DNA of 64,000 bases from contig NZ_QXTG01000001.1 of assembly GCF_003581425.1 (NCBI RefSeq), forward strand, positions 434,001 through 498,000. Direction: 5' to 3'. The translations under genes were made by a program, and so were the position numbers. The DNA is from Amnibacterium setariae. Its GTDB lineage: Bacteria > Actinomycetota > Actinomycetes > Actinomycetales > Microbacteriaceae. The notes under the pieces are model-generated. The model did no database searches. It saw only the letters and a list, made by a program, of their open reading frames with translations, and was not told the origin of the DNA. Shown piece by piece: positions 34,718 to 43,965 of the stretch (the first letter of the stretch is position 1; each line of letters begins with the position of its first letter).

Positions 34718-35973
34718 TGGCCGGCGCCACCGCCAAGGCCCCCACGCGCAACGGCGGCAAGGACTTCGAGTACCGGGCCCGGAACGCGCAGGGCCGCATC
34801 GTCCGCGGCTCGTTCGACCTGCCCAACGAATCGGCCGTCGCGACGCGCCTCATCGGCATGGGCCTCTCGCCCGTGTCGATCTCGGAGAAGGCCGGCGGCA
34901 CGGGATTCAACCGCGAGATCTCGCTCGGCTTCCTGTCCAAGGGCATCAAGACGACCGACCTCGCCGTGGCCACTCGTCAGCTCGCGACGATGACGAACTC
35001 CGGGCTCGCCCTGCTGCGCGCCGTGTCGGTCGTGGGCGACCAGACCGAGAACGACAAGCTCCGCGAGCTCCTGCAGGACGTGGCGCGCGACATCGAGATC
35101 GGCAACTCGTTCTCCGACTCGCTCGCGAAGCACAAGGAGATCCCGCTCATCATGGTGAGCATGCTCCGTGCCGGCGAGGCGGGCGGCTTCCTCGACATCG
35201 CACTCGCCGCCGTCGCGACGACGTTCGAGAAGGAAGCCAAGCTCAAAGCGACGATCAAGTCGGCGATGACCTATCCCGCGGCGGTGCTCGGCATCGCGGT
35301 GATCGCGGTGATCGCGATGCTGCTCTTCATCGTCCCCGTGTTCAAGAAGATGTTCGAGGGGTTCGGCAAATCGTTGCCGCTGCCGACGCAGATCCTCGTC
35401 ACCATCTCGGACAACATGATCTGGCTGCTGCCGACGGGGATCGTGCTCATCGTCGCCCTCAGCTCGCTGTGGCGGGCGAAGAAGGACACCGAGGGCGTCC
35501 GGCGAGTGGTCCATCCGCTGCTCCTCAAGGTCCCGATCTTCGGGCCGCTCATGGGCAAGGTCGCGATCTCGCGGTTCGCACGCAACCTCGCGAACATGAC
35601 GCAGGCGGGGGTGCCGCTGCTGCGAGCCCTGCAGATCGTGGGTCAGGCGTCCGGCAACTGGGTCATCGAGCAGACCGCGCTCCGGGTCGCCGAGTCGGTA
35701 CGACTCGGCGGGTCGATGGCCGAGCCGCTCGCCGAGGAGAAGATCTTCCCGGCGATGGTCGTCCAGATGGTCGCGGTCGGCGAGGAGTCCGGTTCCGTCG
35801 ACGTGATGCTCGGCAAGGTGGCCGACTTCTACGACGACGAGATCGAAGCCACGTCCGCGGCGTTGACGTCGCTCATCGAACCGCTCCTGATCTGCGTGCT
35901 CGGCGTGGTCGTCGGCGGCATGGTGGTCGCGCTCTACATGCCGATCTTCAGCATCGCGTCGGCGGTGCACTGA
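34717..35973 (+). CDS. pilC: Type IV pilus inner-membrane platform protein PilC
   Basis: Polytopic platform on which PilB and PilT act. The 418-residue protein has an N-terminal segment FEYRARNAQGRIVRGSFDLP, two repeated GspF domains (about 75-200 and 275-400), each with LATMTNSGLALLRA- or LANMTQAGVPLLRA-type motifs, and three membrane helices (about 178-200, 226-247 and 380-405). Starts at ATG overlapping the pilT stop; an intrinsic terminator follows. Confidence 0.95.
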   Translation: MAGATAKAPTRNGGKDFEYRARNAQGRIVRGSFDLPNESAVATRLIGMGLSPVSISEKAGGTGFNREISLGFLSKGIKTTDLAVATRQLATMTNSGLALLRAVSVVGDQTENDKLRELLQDVARDIEIGNSFSDSLAKHKEIPLIMVSMLRAGEAGGFLDIALAAVATTFEKEAKLKATIKSAMTYPAAVLGIAVIAVIAMLLFIVPVFKKMFEGFGKSLPLPTQILVTISDNMIWLLPTGIVLIVALSSLWRAKKDTEGVRRVVHPLLLKVPIFGPLMGKVAISRFARNLANMTQAGVPLLRALQIVGQASGNWVIEQTALRVAESVRLGGSMAEPLAEEKIFPAMVVQMVAVGEESGSVDVMLGKVADFYDDEIEATSAALTSLIEPLLICVLGVVVGGMVVALYMPIFSIASAVH

Positions 35974-35984
35974 GTCCTGCAATT

Positions 35985-36024
35985 CGAAAGGCCCCGATCG
36001 GAATCCTCCGGTCGGGGCCTTTCG
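35985..36024 (+). terminator. Intrinsic terminator after pilC
   Basis: CGAAAGGCCCCGATCGG pairs with CCGGTCGGGGCCTTTCG around a short loop, 11 bases after the pilC stop. The right arm ends in CCTTTCG, a short T-run. This separates pilB-pilT-pilC from the pilin gene. Confidence 0.85.
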
Positions 36025-36160
36025 TGCGTCCGGGAGGACGAGGGCGGCGTCAGGCCGCGAGCTCTGCCGGGGCACCCGACCGTGTCCAGGCCGAGCGGAG
36101 CGGCCGAGCCGGCGGTGACGCCGGCCGCGAATCCACTGACGCGCGGCGTGTCCGCCCCGA

Positions 36161-36170
36161 GAACGGGGGG
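36161..36170 (+). promoter_or_regulatory. GAACGGGGGG motif upstream of the pilin gene
   Basis: Exact decamer match to the two motifs before flgB (2706 and 2728). Here it sits inside CCCCGAGAACGGGG, a short dyad, about 245 bases before the pilin ATG. Read as a candidate shared regulatory site of flagellar and pilus genes. Confidence 0.35.
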
Positions 36171-36277
36171 TGTTTCGCTCGGTGCGCCGGCGTCGCCGGC
36201 GCTCATCCTTGGGGTGCGGGATCGAGAAGGCTCCCGTGCAACGACGCACCGAATTCAGTGCACCCCGGCTTGGGGTC

Positions 36278-36293
36278 ATTTCGATATCGAAAT
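36278..36293. promoter_or_regulatory. Perfect palindrome upstream of the pilin gene
   Basis: ATTTCGATATCGAAAT is a perfect 16-base palindrome in an unusually AT-rich stretch for this genome. It is flanked outside by GGGG and CCCC, and a small hairpin (36296-36307) follows. It lies 121 bases before the pilin ATG, a plausible distance for an operator at the promoter. The 389-base gap (36025-36413) contains no gene I can support. Confidence 0.5.
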
Positions 36294-36413
36294 ACCCCCG
36301 CTCGGGGTCTGCTATTGCCTTCTTCAATTCTTTATCTTCAGGTCATGGCCTTTCCGGCCTATCCGGAACGGTCGAACACCACTCCACCTCCTGAAACGGA
36401 AAACGAACCCGTC

Positions 36414-36887
36414 ATGTCCATCACCACCGCCCTTTCGGCCCGACGCGACGCCCTGCGCGACCGCGAGGCCGGCTTCACGCTCATCGAGCTCCTGGTCGTC
36501 GTCCTGATCATCGGCATCCTCGCCGCGATCGCGATCCCGGTGTACCTCGGTGTGCAGAACAACGCGAAGGACTCCGCCGTCAAGTCGGACCTGGTCAACG
36601 AGAAGACCGCGCTCGCCGCCTACGGCACCGACGCCAACGGCGCGGTCCCCTCGGCCGTCACCGCCGCCGGCTCCGCGACCACGCCCACCGGCACCGTCAA
36701 CCTGACGACCTACGGCTGGTCCAAGAGCACCAACTCCAAGGACCTGAAGTTCACCCCGGGCACCGGCACCAACGCCGGCCTCTGGTGCGTCCTCGGTACG
36801 AGCACGACGGGCAAGTTCTTCGCCATCACCAGCAACACGCAGGTCACGCCGGTGAACACCGCCGCGTGCCCGACCGGCGCCTGGTGA
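36414..36887 (+). CDS. pilA: Major type IV pilin (PilA-like)
   Basis: Prepilin of 157 residues. The cleavage site is REAG/FTLIELLVVVL with Gly20, Phe21 and the conserved Glu25, followed by the hydrophobic stem helix to about 45. The mature head is Thr/Ala-rich with two cysteines (GLWCVLG and NTAACPTG) that likely form the C-terminal disulfide loop. It stands as a single gene between a terminator and a strong hairpin, with its own leader, which suits the main pilus subunit. An upstream in-frame ATG at 36345 is less likely because prepilin leaders are short. Confidence 0.9.
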   Translation: MSITTALSARRDALRDREAGFTLIELLVVVLIIGILAAIAIPVYLGVQNNAKDSAVKSDLVNEKTALAAYGTDANGAVPSAVTAAGSATTPTGTVNLTTYGWSKSTNSKDLKFTPGTGTNAGLWCVLGTSTTGKFFAITSNTQVTPVNTAACPTGAW

Positions 36888-36904
36888 TCTGAACCGACCC
36901 TGAT

Positions 36905-36936
36905 GCGGGCGGTCGGGCTTCGGCCCGGCCGCCCGC
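36905..36936 (+). terminator. Strong hairpin after the pilin gene
   Basis: A 14-bp GC stem (one G-T pair) closed by the stable TTCG loop, starting 18 bases after the pilin stop, with no clear T-run. Located between major and minor pilin genes, it may act as a partial terminator or as a 3' stabiliser, giving more pilin than minor-pilin mRNA. Confidence 0.7.
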
Positions 36937-36979
36937 TCCGCACCCCCTCCCCAAGACCTCCCCGGCTTCGAAGGACGAC

Positions 36980-38317
36980 GTGAACGAGCGATCCGCTCCC
37001 GACAGCGGCTTCACCCTCATCGAAGCCCTCGTCGCGCTCCTCGTCTTCGCGATCATCAGCTCCGGCATCGTCGCCGGCACCACGACCATCGTGCGGATGA
37101 CCGACGACAGCCGGGCCCGCGTCGTCGCCGCCAACCTCGCTGCGCAGGACATCGACAGCGTCCGAGCCGTGGCGAACGGCAAGGACACGAGCGCGATCTA
37201 CTCGATCACGTCGCAGCCCGCCCAGGACCGCCTGGTGAACGGCCGGCACTACTCCGTCAAGCGGACCGCGTCCTGGATCTCGTCGGCCGGCGCGAGCGTC
37301 TCGTGCAACAGCGAGACCAACCTCTTCGAGCTGCACGTCAACGTCCGAGTCACCTGGGACGGGATGATCAGCACCGACAAGGGCGTGCAGAACGACACGC
37401 TGTTCGCTCCGACCGGCTCGAGCACGACGAGCGCGCTCGGGGCCATCGCCGTCTCGGTGGTCGGGTACTCCGGCCAGCCCATCGCGGGCATCATCCCGAC
37501 CATCACCGTGGTCGCCGGCAGCACGGGGGAGACCCCGACCGGGACGAAGGCGACGACGTCCGAAGGATGCACCTACGCCAACGGTGTGAAGCCCGGCGCC
37601 TACTCGGTCTCCATCTTCCGGCAGGGCTACCGGGACCCGTCCGGCGACACCAACCCGAAGAAGACGGTCTCGGTCTCAGCCGGGCAGACCGCCTCGGTCC
37701 AGTTCGTCTACGACCAGGCGGGCGGCGTCGCGGTCGACCTCGACTTCGCGCCCTACAACGCGAACGCCGCGGTACCGGCGAACCTCCCCATCAACTACAC
37801 GGTCAACGGCGCCACGTCGTCGGTCCTGTCACTCGTCTCCGGCCTCTTCCCGTCCTCGACCCCCTATGCCGTCACGGCGGGAGTCGCGAAGGCGGGCACC
37901 AAGACGTGCCCCGCGGTCGACCCGCAGGCCTGGGTCGCCGCGACGGTGAACGGGGTCCCGTTGAAGGCCGGCGTGACCTCGACCGTCACGTCCCTCGTGA
38001 ACGTCTCGTCCACGGTGAAGGTCCCGATGGGCGTCGTGCTCGTCAACGCGCCCGTCGGCTCGGCGCTCACCGCGATCCAGACCACGCCGGTGGGCGCGGG
38101 CAATCCGGGCTGCGACGTCCGGAGCACCCTCAGCTGGTCGGTCTCCGGCGCGGGCGGCAGCAACTGGGTCGCGCTCGCGCTGCCCTACGGGTCCTGGACG
38201 ATCTCCGCCGACGGCGTCCCGCTGGTCGCGTCCGCGCAGCAGGTCGTCACCAACACCGCACTTCCCGGGGTGTCGACCGACGGCACCGTGACCCTCGACC
38301 CGAGGACCCTGAGATGA
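36980..38317 (+). CDS. Large minor prepilin (PilV-like) with Ig-like/carboxypeptidase-regulatory repeats
   Basis: A 445-residue prepilin. The leader MNERSAPDSG is cut before FTLIEALV (Glu15 conserved), as in PilV/PulI-type pilins. After a normal stem and small pilin domain (to about 145), roughly 300 residues of Thr/Val-rich beta sequence follow. They include GIIPTITVVAGSTGETPTG, CTYANGVKPGAYSVS and GQTASVQFVYDQ, which look like carboxypeptidase-regulatory or Cna-B-like folds found in surface adhesins. I infer a tip adhesin. GTG start, 92 bases after pilA, overlapping the next gene. Confidence 0.8.
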   Translation: MNERSAPDSGFTLIEALVALLVFAIISSGIVAGTTTIVRMTDDSRARVVAANLAAQDIDSVRAVANGKDTSAIYSITSQPAQDRLVNGRHYSVKRTASWISSAGASVSCNSETNLFELHVNVRVTWDGMISTDKGVQNDTLFAPTGSSTTSALGAIAVSVVGYSGQPIAGIIPTITVVAGSTGETPTGTKATTSEGCTYANGVKPGAYSVSIFRQGYRDPSGDTNPKKTVSVSAGQTASVQFVYDQAGGVAVDLDFAPYNANAAVPANLPINYTVNGATSSVLSLVSGLFPSSTPYAVTAGVAKAGTKTCPAVDPQAWVAATVNGVPLKAGVTSTVTSLVNVSSTVKVPMGVVLVNAPVGSALTAIQTTPVGAGNPGCDVRSTLSWSVSGAGGSNWVALALPYGSWTISADGVPLVASAQQVVTNTALPGVSTDGTVTLDPRTLR

Positions 38318-39402
38318 AGTCCATGAAGCTCACCGACGCGACCGGGGAGTCGGGAGGCCGTGACAGCGGCTTCACGATCATCGAGCTGCTCGTCACGATG
38401 GTGGTCACAGGCATCGTGCTCGCCATGATGGGCACCTTCTTCGCGAACATCTCCCGGCTGACCAACTGGTCGGGCAACGATCGGAACGCGACGGGCCAGG
38501 CCGCGATCGCCATGGACGCGATCCGCGCCACGATCCGAACGGCCGCGAAGACGTCCGACACGCCCGCGGGAGCGGCCATCCAGTACGGGTCGGCCACGCG
38601 CGTGTCGCTGATCGCGTACTCCGACGTGACCAACCCCGGATCCAATCCGGTGCTCGTGACGTACTGCCTGCAGGACGGCGTCCTGAGCGAGAACCGCCAG
38701 CTCGGTTCCTCGCAGGACCCGAGCACGAAGGTGTGGTCCTTCCCCTCCCGTTCGCTCGCCTACACCGGCGACTGCTCGAAGACCTCGGACTGGCAGGTCG
38801 TCGCGACCGGGTTCTCCACGACGGGCGCTTCTCCCTTCTTCGCCTACCTCAACACGGCGTCGCGCCCGATCGCGATGAGCGGTCAGCCGCCGCAGCTGGC
38901 CGACGCGGACCGGCGCGACAACGTCACGTTCGTCCAGGTCGTGGCGACGCTCGACTCGACGACCACCAGCGGCAGCGGTCGGCCGGTGATCGTCAGCAGC
39001 GCGATCGGCATGCCGGGCGTGAAGCGGGACGTCGACCCGACCGCGACCGTGCCGAACCTCCCGACCCCGACGGAGACGCCGACGCCCACGCCGACCATCC
39101 CGAGGGCCACCGCCACCTCCGCTCCGAGCACGCCGACGAGCTCGAGCCCGTCGCCCACGACCTCGGGAGGCGGGTCCGGCACCGGGACCGGCACCGGTTC
39201 CGGCAGCGGGACGGGACCCGGCACCTCGAGCCCCGGGGCCGGCTCGGGAGGGACCGGCGGCACCGCCGGCGGCGGCAGCGGTACGAGCACGCCTGCTCCC
39301 ACGAAGTCGACCCCGAAGCCCACCGCGACGACGACGACCACGCCCACGCCCACCAAGACGCCCACGCAGAAGCCCACTCCTCCGCAGGTGATCGACTATT
39401 GA
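38314..39402 (+). CDS. Minor prepilin (PilW-like) with Pro/Thr/Gly tail
   Basis: A 362-residue prepilin with leader ending RDSG19 before FTIIELLVTMV (Glu24). The pilin domain extends to about 235. The last 125 residues are low complexity: Thr-Pro repeats (TPTETPTPTPT), a GSG/GTG stretch and a Lys/Thr/Pro end. Such tails resemble cell-wall-spanning or glycosylated stalks of Gram-positive surface proteins. The ATG overlaps the preceding stop and the stop overlaps the TTG of the next gene. Gene-symbol assignment is not certain. Confidence 0.8.
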   Translation: MKSMKLTDATGESGGRDSGFTIIELLVTMVVTGIVLAMMGTFFANISRLTNWSGNDRNATGQAAIAMDAIRATIRTAAKTSDTPAGAAIQYGSATRVSLIAYSDVTNPGSNPVLVTYCLQDGVLSENRQLGSSQDPSTKVWSFPSRSLAYTGDCSKTSDWQVVATGFSTTGASPFFAYLNTASRPIAMSGQPPQLADADRRDNVTFVQVVATLDSTTTSGSGRPVIVSSAIGMPGVKRDVDPTATVPNLPTPTETPTPTPTIPRATATSAPSTPTSSSPSPTTSGGGSGTGTGTGSGSGTGPGTSSPGAGSGGTGGTAGGGSGTSTPAPTKSTPKPTATTTTTPTPTKTPTQKPTPPQVIDY

Positions 39403-41297
39403 GACTCCGCAGCAGCACTGACGAGGGCGCCGCTCTCATCTCGGTCGTCATCCTCGGCTTCGTGATGATGATGCTCGTCGCGACGGGCCTGACCGTCGCC
39501 ACCTCCGGCCGGAGCCAGGCGGTCGGTGTCCAGCGCTCGTCGAGCGCCCTGGACGCCGCCTACGCGGGCGTCCAGGACTACGTCGCACGCCTCAACGTCG
39601 ACTCGAACTACTACCTGCAGGGCAACCCCGAGTCCACCTTCAACACCTCGACGACCAAGAAGGTCGAGTGGGCGGACCCGTGGAACAAGGCCTTCGGGCT
39701 CGGCGAGCCGAACGGCAGCGCCACGCATGATGCGCGCGCGACCTGGGCGACCGTGAAGGACAGCGACAAGTCGACCTCGGACACGCCGTCGCAGTACCGG
39801 TACGCCGCCGACCTGTCCAAGTTCGACTCCGCCGGCATCATCCGGCTCCAGTCGACCGGCCGCGCCGGGAACAGGACCAGGACCATCGTCGCGACGCTCC
39901 GCGTCAAGGGCTTCACCGACTTCGGCTACTTCACCGACCTCGAGATCAAGGACCCCGAGACCTGGGTCAATCCCCCCGCGGTGAAGACCTTCGACCCGAA
40001 GACCTGCGCGGTCTACGCGTGGCAGGGCCGCCCCAAGGCGTGCAGCTACCGGGACACGAACACCGACCCGGCGACGACGAAGACCACCGACATGCGGGTC
40101 CAGTTCCAGAAGAGCGACGTCCTCTACGGGGACGTGCACACGAACGACACGCCCGTGCTCGCGTGCGGGATGACGGTCGAGGGCACCTTCGAGACCGGCG
40201 CGCCGACGACCGACCCGATGTTCACGACCGCGAAGAACTGCTCGCCCAAGATCCCGCTCGTGCATGCGGACACCGTGAGCATGCCGGCGACCAACTCCTC
40301 GATGCGCAGCGACGCCACGTGCCTGTACACGGGGCCCACCCAGATCACCTACAACGGTCCTGCCCACACGGTCACCGTCGTGTCGCCGTGGTCCCGCAAC
40401 CCGGGGCCCGCCGCTTCGTGCGGCGCGGCCGCCGACCTCCGGCAGCCGCAGGGGGCGACGTTCTCGCAGGCGAAGTTCAACGGACAGCTCGTCTACGTCC
40501 AGAACGTCCGCACCCCGGCCGAAGACCCGGCGAACGGGTGGACGTCGACCACGAGGCCGAGCACGCTGACCTGCATCGGCCCCGGCGGCGACCCGGACGC
40601 GAGCGCGTACAACGGCATCGGGTGGTCGGTGGGCTCCGGGGCGTCGCAGATCCGGTACCCGCTCGCGGGCGAGGCGCCGGCGACGTCGTGGATGACCACG
40701 TCGACGCCGGCCCAGTGGAGCACGGGAGCGCCCGCGTACGGCTGCCGGAACGGCGACCTCTACATCTCCGGGCAGCTCTCGGGCGGCTCGGCGGGTGCGT
40801 CCATCCAGACGACCGCGGCGTCCGAGAACTACGTCTGGGTCACCAACGACCTCACCTACGAGAACAAGTCCGCGGACCTGCTGGGACTCGTCGGCCAGAG
40901 CTCCGTGGTGGTGTGGAACCCCATGTCCCTGGCGAGCGACCAGCCGATGGTCAAGCCGGGGCACACGGGCATCCAGGTGAACTTCGAGATCGACGCCGCG
41001 ATCATCTCCGTCCTGCACACGTTCCGCGTGCAGAACTACAACCGTGGCGCGACGCGGGGCGCACTCGTGGTCTTCGGGTCGATCGCCCAGAAGTTCCGCG
41101 GCACGGTCGCGGGCGGCTACAACGTGCAGAACGCCGACGGCACGTACACGACGGTGAACACCGGCTACTCCAAGGCGTACCAGTACGACACCGTGCTGAA
41201 GACCATCAGCCCGCCCAAGTTCCTCAACCCCACGGACAGCAACTACACGGTGATCGGCTACGCCACCGTCAACCCCTCGGGAGGCGGCACGCCATGA
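39399..41297 (+). CDS. Very large minor prepilin (PilX-like)
   Basis: A 632-residue protein with a PilX-like N-terminus: [20 protein letters not shown], in which cleavage after Gly would leave a stem without the usual Glu5. The remaining 580 residues are beta-rich, with about ten cysteines (for example [35 protein letters not shown]), likely disulfides outside the cell. PilX proteins are normally under 250 residues. I know no domain for the long part. The TTG start overlaps the preceding stop; pilD starts inside its end. Confidence 0.75.
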   Translation: MRLRSSTDEGAALISVVILGFVMMMLVATGLTVATSGRSQAVGVQRSSSALDAAYAGVQDYVARLNVDSNYYLQGNPESTFNTSTTKKVEWADPWNKAFGLGEPNGSATHDARATWATVKDSDKSTSDTPSQYRYAADLSKFDSAGIIRLQSTGRAGNRTRTIVATLRVKGFTDFGYFTDLEIKDPETWVNPPAVKTFDPKTCAVYAWQGRPKACSYRDTNTDPATTKTTDMRVQFQKSDVLYGDVHTNDTPVLACGMTVEGTFETGAPTTDPMFTTAKNCSPKIPLVHADTVSMPATNSSMRSDATCLYTGPTQITYNGPAHTVTVVSPWSRNPGPAASCGAAADLRQPQGATFSQAKFNGQLVYVQNVRTPAEDPANGWTSTTRPSTLTCIGPGGDPDASAYNGIGWSVGSGASQIRYPLAGEAPATSWMTTSTPAQWSTGAPAYGCRNGDLYISGQLSGGSAGASIQTTAASENYVWVTNDLTYENKSADLLGLVGQSSVVVWNPMSLASDQPMVKPGHTGIQVNFEIDAAIISVLHTFRVQNYNRGATRGALVVFGSIAQKFRGTVAGGYNVQNADGTYTTVNTGYSKAYQYDTVLKTISPPKFLNPTDSNYTVIGYATVNPSGGGTP

Positions 41298-42112
41298 TCG
41301 CCTTCGTCCTCGTGAGCGCCGGCGTGTTCGGCCTCCTGATCGGCTCCTTCCTGAACGTCGTCGCCTACCGCGTCCCCGCCGGGCTCTCGATCGTGTCCCC
41401 GGGGTCGGCCTGCCCAGGATGCGGGAACGCCATCACGGCTCGCGACAACGTCCCCCTGCTGTCGTGGATCCTGCTCCGCGCCCGCTGCCGGCACTGCGAC
41501 ATGCGGATCCCGGTCCGCTACCCGCTCGTCGAGGCGGGCACGGGCGTCGCCTTCGTCGTCGCCGCGCTCCCGTTCGCCGGGCTGCAGGTCTCATCGGATC
41601 CGACGATCGCGCTGGCATCGGTCATCGAGCTGATCGCGTTCCTCTACCTCGCCGCGATCTCGGTCGTCCTCGCGGTGATCGACCTCGACACGAGACGCCT
41701 GCCGGACCGCATCGTCCTCCCCGGGTACGCGGTGGGCGCCGCACTGCTCGGCGCGACGGCGATCCTGCGCGGCGACCTCGCGCCTCTCGCCGTCGCCGGC
41801 GTCGGCGCCGCAGCGGCCGCAGGGTTCTTCGGGCTGCTGCACCTGCTCGGCGGGATGGGCCTCGGTGACGTCAAGCTCGCCGGCGTGGTCGGGCTGTTCC
41901 TCGGCTTCCTCGGCGTCGCACAGCTCACCGTCGGCATCGCAGCCGGTTTCGCGATCGGCGCCCTCGTCGGCGTCGCACTCATCGTGCTCCAGCGGAGGAG
42001 CCGCAAGTCGACGATCCCGTTCGGCCCGTGGATCCTCGCGGGCGCGTGGGTCGGCGTGCTCGCCGGGAAGCCGCTCGCCGACGCCTACCTGCGCCTGGTC
42101 GGCCTCGCGTGA
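41294..42112 (+). CDS. pilD: Prepilin peptidase PilD
   Basis: Membrane aspartyl protease that cleaves prepilin leaders and methylates the new N-terminus. The 272-residue protein has the N-terminal domain [12 protein letters not shown] and a zinc site with CPGCG and CRHC, which goes with the methylase activity, and the two active-site aspartates in [12 protein letters not shown] and [11 protein letters not shown]. About eight membrane helices. It should process pilA and the three minor prepilins encoded just before it. ATG overlaps the preceding stop. Confidence 0.95.
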   Translation: MIAFVLVSAGVFGLLIGSFLNVVAYRVPAGLSIVSPGSACPGCGNAITARDNVPLLSWILLRARCRHCDMRIPVRYPLVEAGTGVAFVVAALPFAGLQVSSDPTIALASVIELIAFLYLAAISVVLAVIDLDTRRLPDRIVLPGYAVGAALLGATAILRGDLAPLAVAGVGAAAAAGFFGLLHLLGGMGLGDVKLAGVVGLFLGFLGVAQLTVGIAAGFAIGALVGVALIVLQRRSRKSTIPFGPWILAGAWVGVLAGKPLADAYLRLVGLA

Positions 42113-42205
42113 CCCGCGCGAGGCGCACTCCCTCTGGGGCCTGACGCGGCCCCCGCCTGATCGACACACTGCACTCGTCCACCGAATCGAAGGACCCGAA
42201 TCCCC

Positions 42206-43252
42206 ATGCCGAACACCATCGTCGGGCTCGACTTCGGCCACGGAGTCATCCGTGCCGCCGAGGTCAGCGCCGACGGCAAGCGCCAGCCGGTCCTGCACCG
42301 GTACCACGAGGTGCAGGTGCCCCTCGACGCCATCAAGGAAGGCGTCGTCACCGACCTCGACGCCGTCGTCTCCGCGTTGACCTGGCTCTGGAAGGTCGGC
42401 GGCTTCGGCACGAAGAAGGTCGTGGCCGGCATCGGCAGCCAGCAGGTGCTCATCCGCGAGCTGATCCTGCCCCGCATGCCGCTCTCGCACATCCGCGAGA
42501 CGCTGCCCTTCCGCGTCCAGGACCTGCTGCCGCTGCCGGCCGAGCAGGCCGTGCTCGACTTCTACGGCATCGAGGAGGTCGAGCACGAGGGCGAGGCCCA
42601 CATCCGCGGCCTGCTCGTCGCCGCGACCCGGGAGTCCGTGCTCGCGAACACGCGTGCGATCGAGGCCGCTGGTCTCAAGGTGGTCGACGTCGACCTGATC
42701 CCGTTCGCGATCGTCCGCTCGCACGTCGAGCAGGAGCAGTCGGGCGTCAACGTCTACCTGCACGTTGGCGCCGTCTCGACGAGCGTCATCGTCGCCGATC
42801 AGGGCGTGCCGCAGTTCATCCGCATGCTGCCGACGGGCGGCGCCGACCTCACGGCGGCGCTCGCCGAGCGTCTCGAGATCCGCGCGGACCGCGCGGACGA
42901 GCTGAAGCGGCGCCACGGCCTCATCGGCGACGCCGACGACCCCGAGTCCACGGCGACCGCGACCATCAGCGTCGACACCGCGAAGGATCTCGTCCAGGCG
43001 GTGCGCACGACCGCGGCGTTCTGGCAGAATAACCATCCCGAGTCCCGCGTCGACGGCGTGGTCCTCTCCGGCGGCGGCTCGATGCTGCGCGGGCTGACCG
43101 AGGCCATCGCCTCCGCGACCGGCCTGCCGGTGGTCATCAGCCGCCCCGCCGGCCGTTTCACCGTCGGCGGTCACGTCGACGAGGCCTCCTTCCTCGCTGC
43201 AGGCGCCGCTCCCGCGGTGGCCCTCGGCCTCACCATCCGGAGCGCGGCATGA
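42206..43252 (+). CDS. pilM: Type IV pilus assembly protein PilM
   Basis: Actin-like cytoplasmic protein that couples the ATPases to the PilN/PilO membrane complex. The 348-residue protein has the phosphate-1 pattern VGLDFGHGVIRAAEV, RLPxFRVQ-like LPFRVQDLLPL, and later the nucleotide motif VVLSGGGSMLRGL. Length is usual. ATG after AAGGACCCG, 93 bases past pilD; it overlaps pilN by four bases. Confidence 0.93.
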   Translation: MPNTIVGLDFGHGVIRAAEVSADGKRQPVLHRYHEVQVPLDAIKEGVVTDLDAVVSALTWLWKVGGFGTKKVVAGIGSQQVLIRELILPRMPLSHIRETLPFRVQDLLPLPAEQAVLDFYGIEEVEHEGEAHIRGLLVAATRESVLANTRAIEAAGLKVVDVDLIPFAIVRSHVEQEQSGVNVYLHVGAVSTSVIVADQGVPQFIRMLPTGGADLTAALAERLEIRADRADELKRRHGLIGDADDPESTATATISVDTAKDLVQAVRTTAAFWQNNHPESRVDGVVLSGGGSMLRGLTEAIASATGLPVVISRPAGRFTVGGHVDEASFLAAGAAPAVALGLTIRSAA

Positions 43253-43965
43253 GCACGAACTTCGACGCGGTCGTGTCCGCTCCGGACACGCTGCCGGCTC
43301 CGAGGCGTGGGCTCGAGCTCCGTCGGACGCCCGTCGTCGTCGTAGGCGGCCTCCCGACCGTCTCCCTGATCCCGCGCGAGCTGAAGGCCGCGGCTCGCGG
43401 GCGATCGGTGCGACGCCTGCTCGTCGTGGGTGTCGTGGCGGCGGCCGTGGTGGCCGCGGGCGCGACGGCCGGTGCCACCGCCCTCGCAGGGGCGTCCCAG
43501 GCGCAGCTCGACGCGGCGAACTCGCGGACGCAGACCCTCAGCCGGCAGCTCGCCAAGTTCCGGGACGTCCAGGCGCTGCAGCAGAGCATCGCCGTCGGGC
43601 AGGCAGCGGTGAAGGTCGGTTCGTCGACCGAGATCGACTGGCAGGCGCAGATCGACGCGATCGAGGCCGAGATGCCCGCGGGCTACTCCGTGACCTCGAT
43701 CCAGGCGGACTCCGCGTCGGCGGTCCAGGCGTACCCCCAGGGATCCACGCCGCTGGAGATGCCCCGCGCGGCCAGCCTCCAGCTGTCGCTCACCACGTCC
43801 GACATCACGACGCTCCCGCCCTGGTTGCGCAAGCTCCGATCGGTGCCGGCCTACGCCGACGCGACGGCGTCCGTGCTCTCCGACCAGGACTCGGGCTACA
43901 CCGTGCAGCTCACGATCCACCTGTCGCCGAAGGCGCTGATCAACGGGAAGCAGACGACGAAGTGA
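43249..43965 (+). CDS. pilN: Type IV pilus assembly protein PilN
   Basis: Bitopic membrane protein of the alignment complex. The 238-residue product carries near its N-terminus PTVSLIPRELKAAARGRSVR, a variant of the (I)NLLP motif that binds PilM in the family; then one membrane helix (about 62-82), a coiled coil (about 88-120) and an alpha/beta periplasm-equivalent domain. The N-terminal extension of about 40 residues is longer than usual. Coupled to pilM and pilO by overlaps. Confidence 0.85.
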   Translation: MSTNFDAVVSAPDTLPAPRRGLELRRTPVVVVGGLPTVSLIPRELKAAARGRSVRRLLVVGVVAAAVVAAGATAGATALAGASQAQLDAANSRTQTLSRQLAKFRDVQALQQSIAVGQAAVKVGSSTEIDWQAQIDAIEAEMPAGYSVTSIQADSASAVQAYPQGSTPLEMPRAASLQLSLTTSDITTLPPWLRKLRSVPAYADATASVLSDQDSGYTVQLTIHLSPKALINGKQTTK

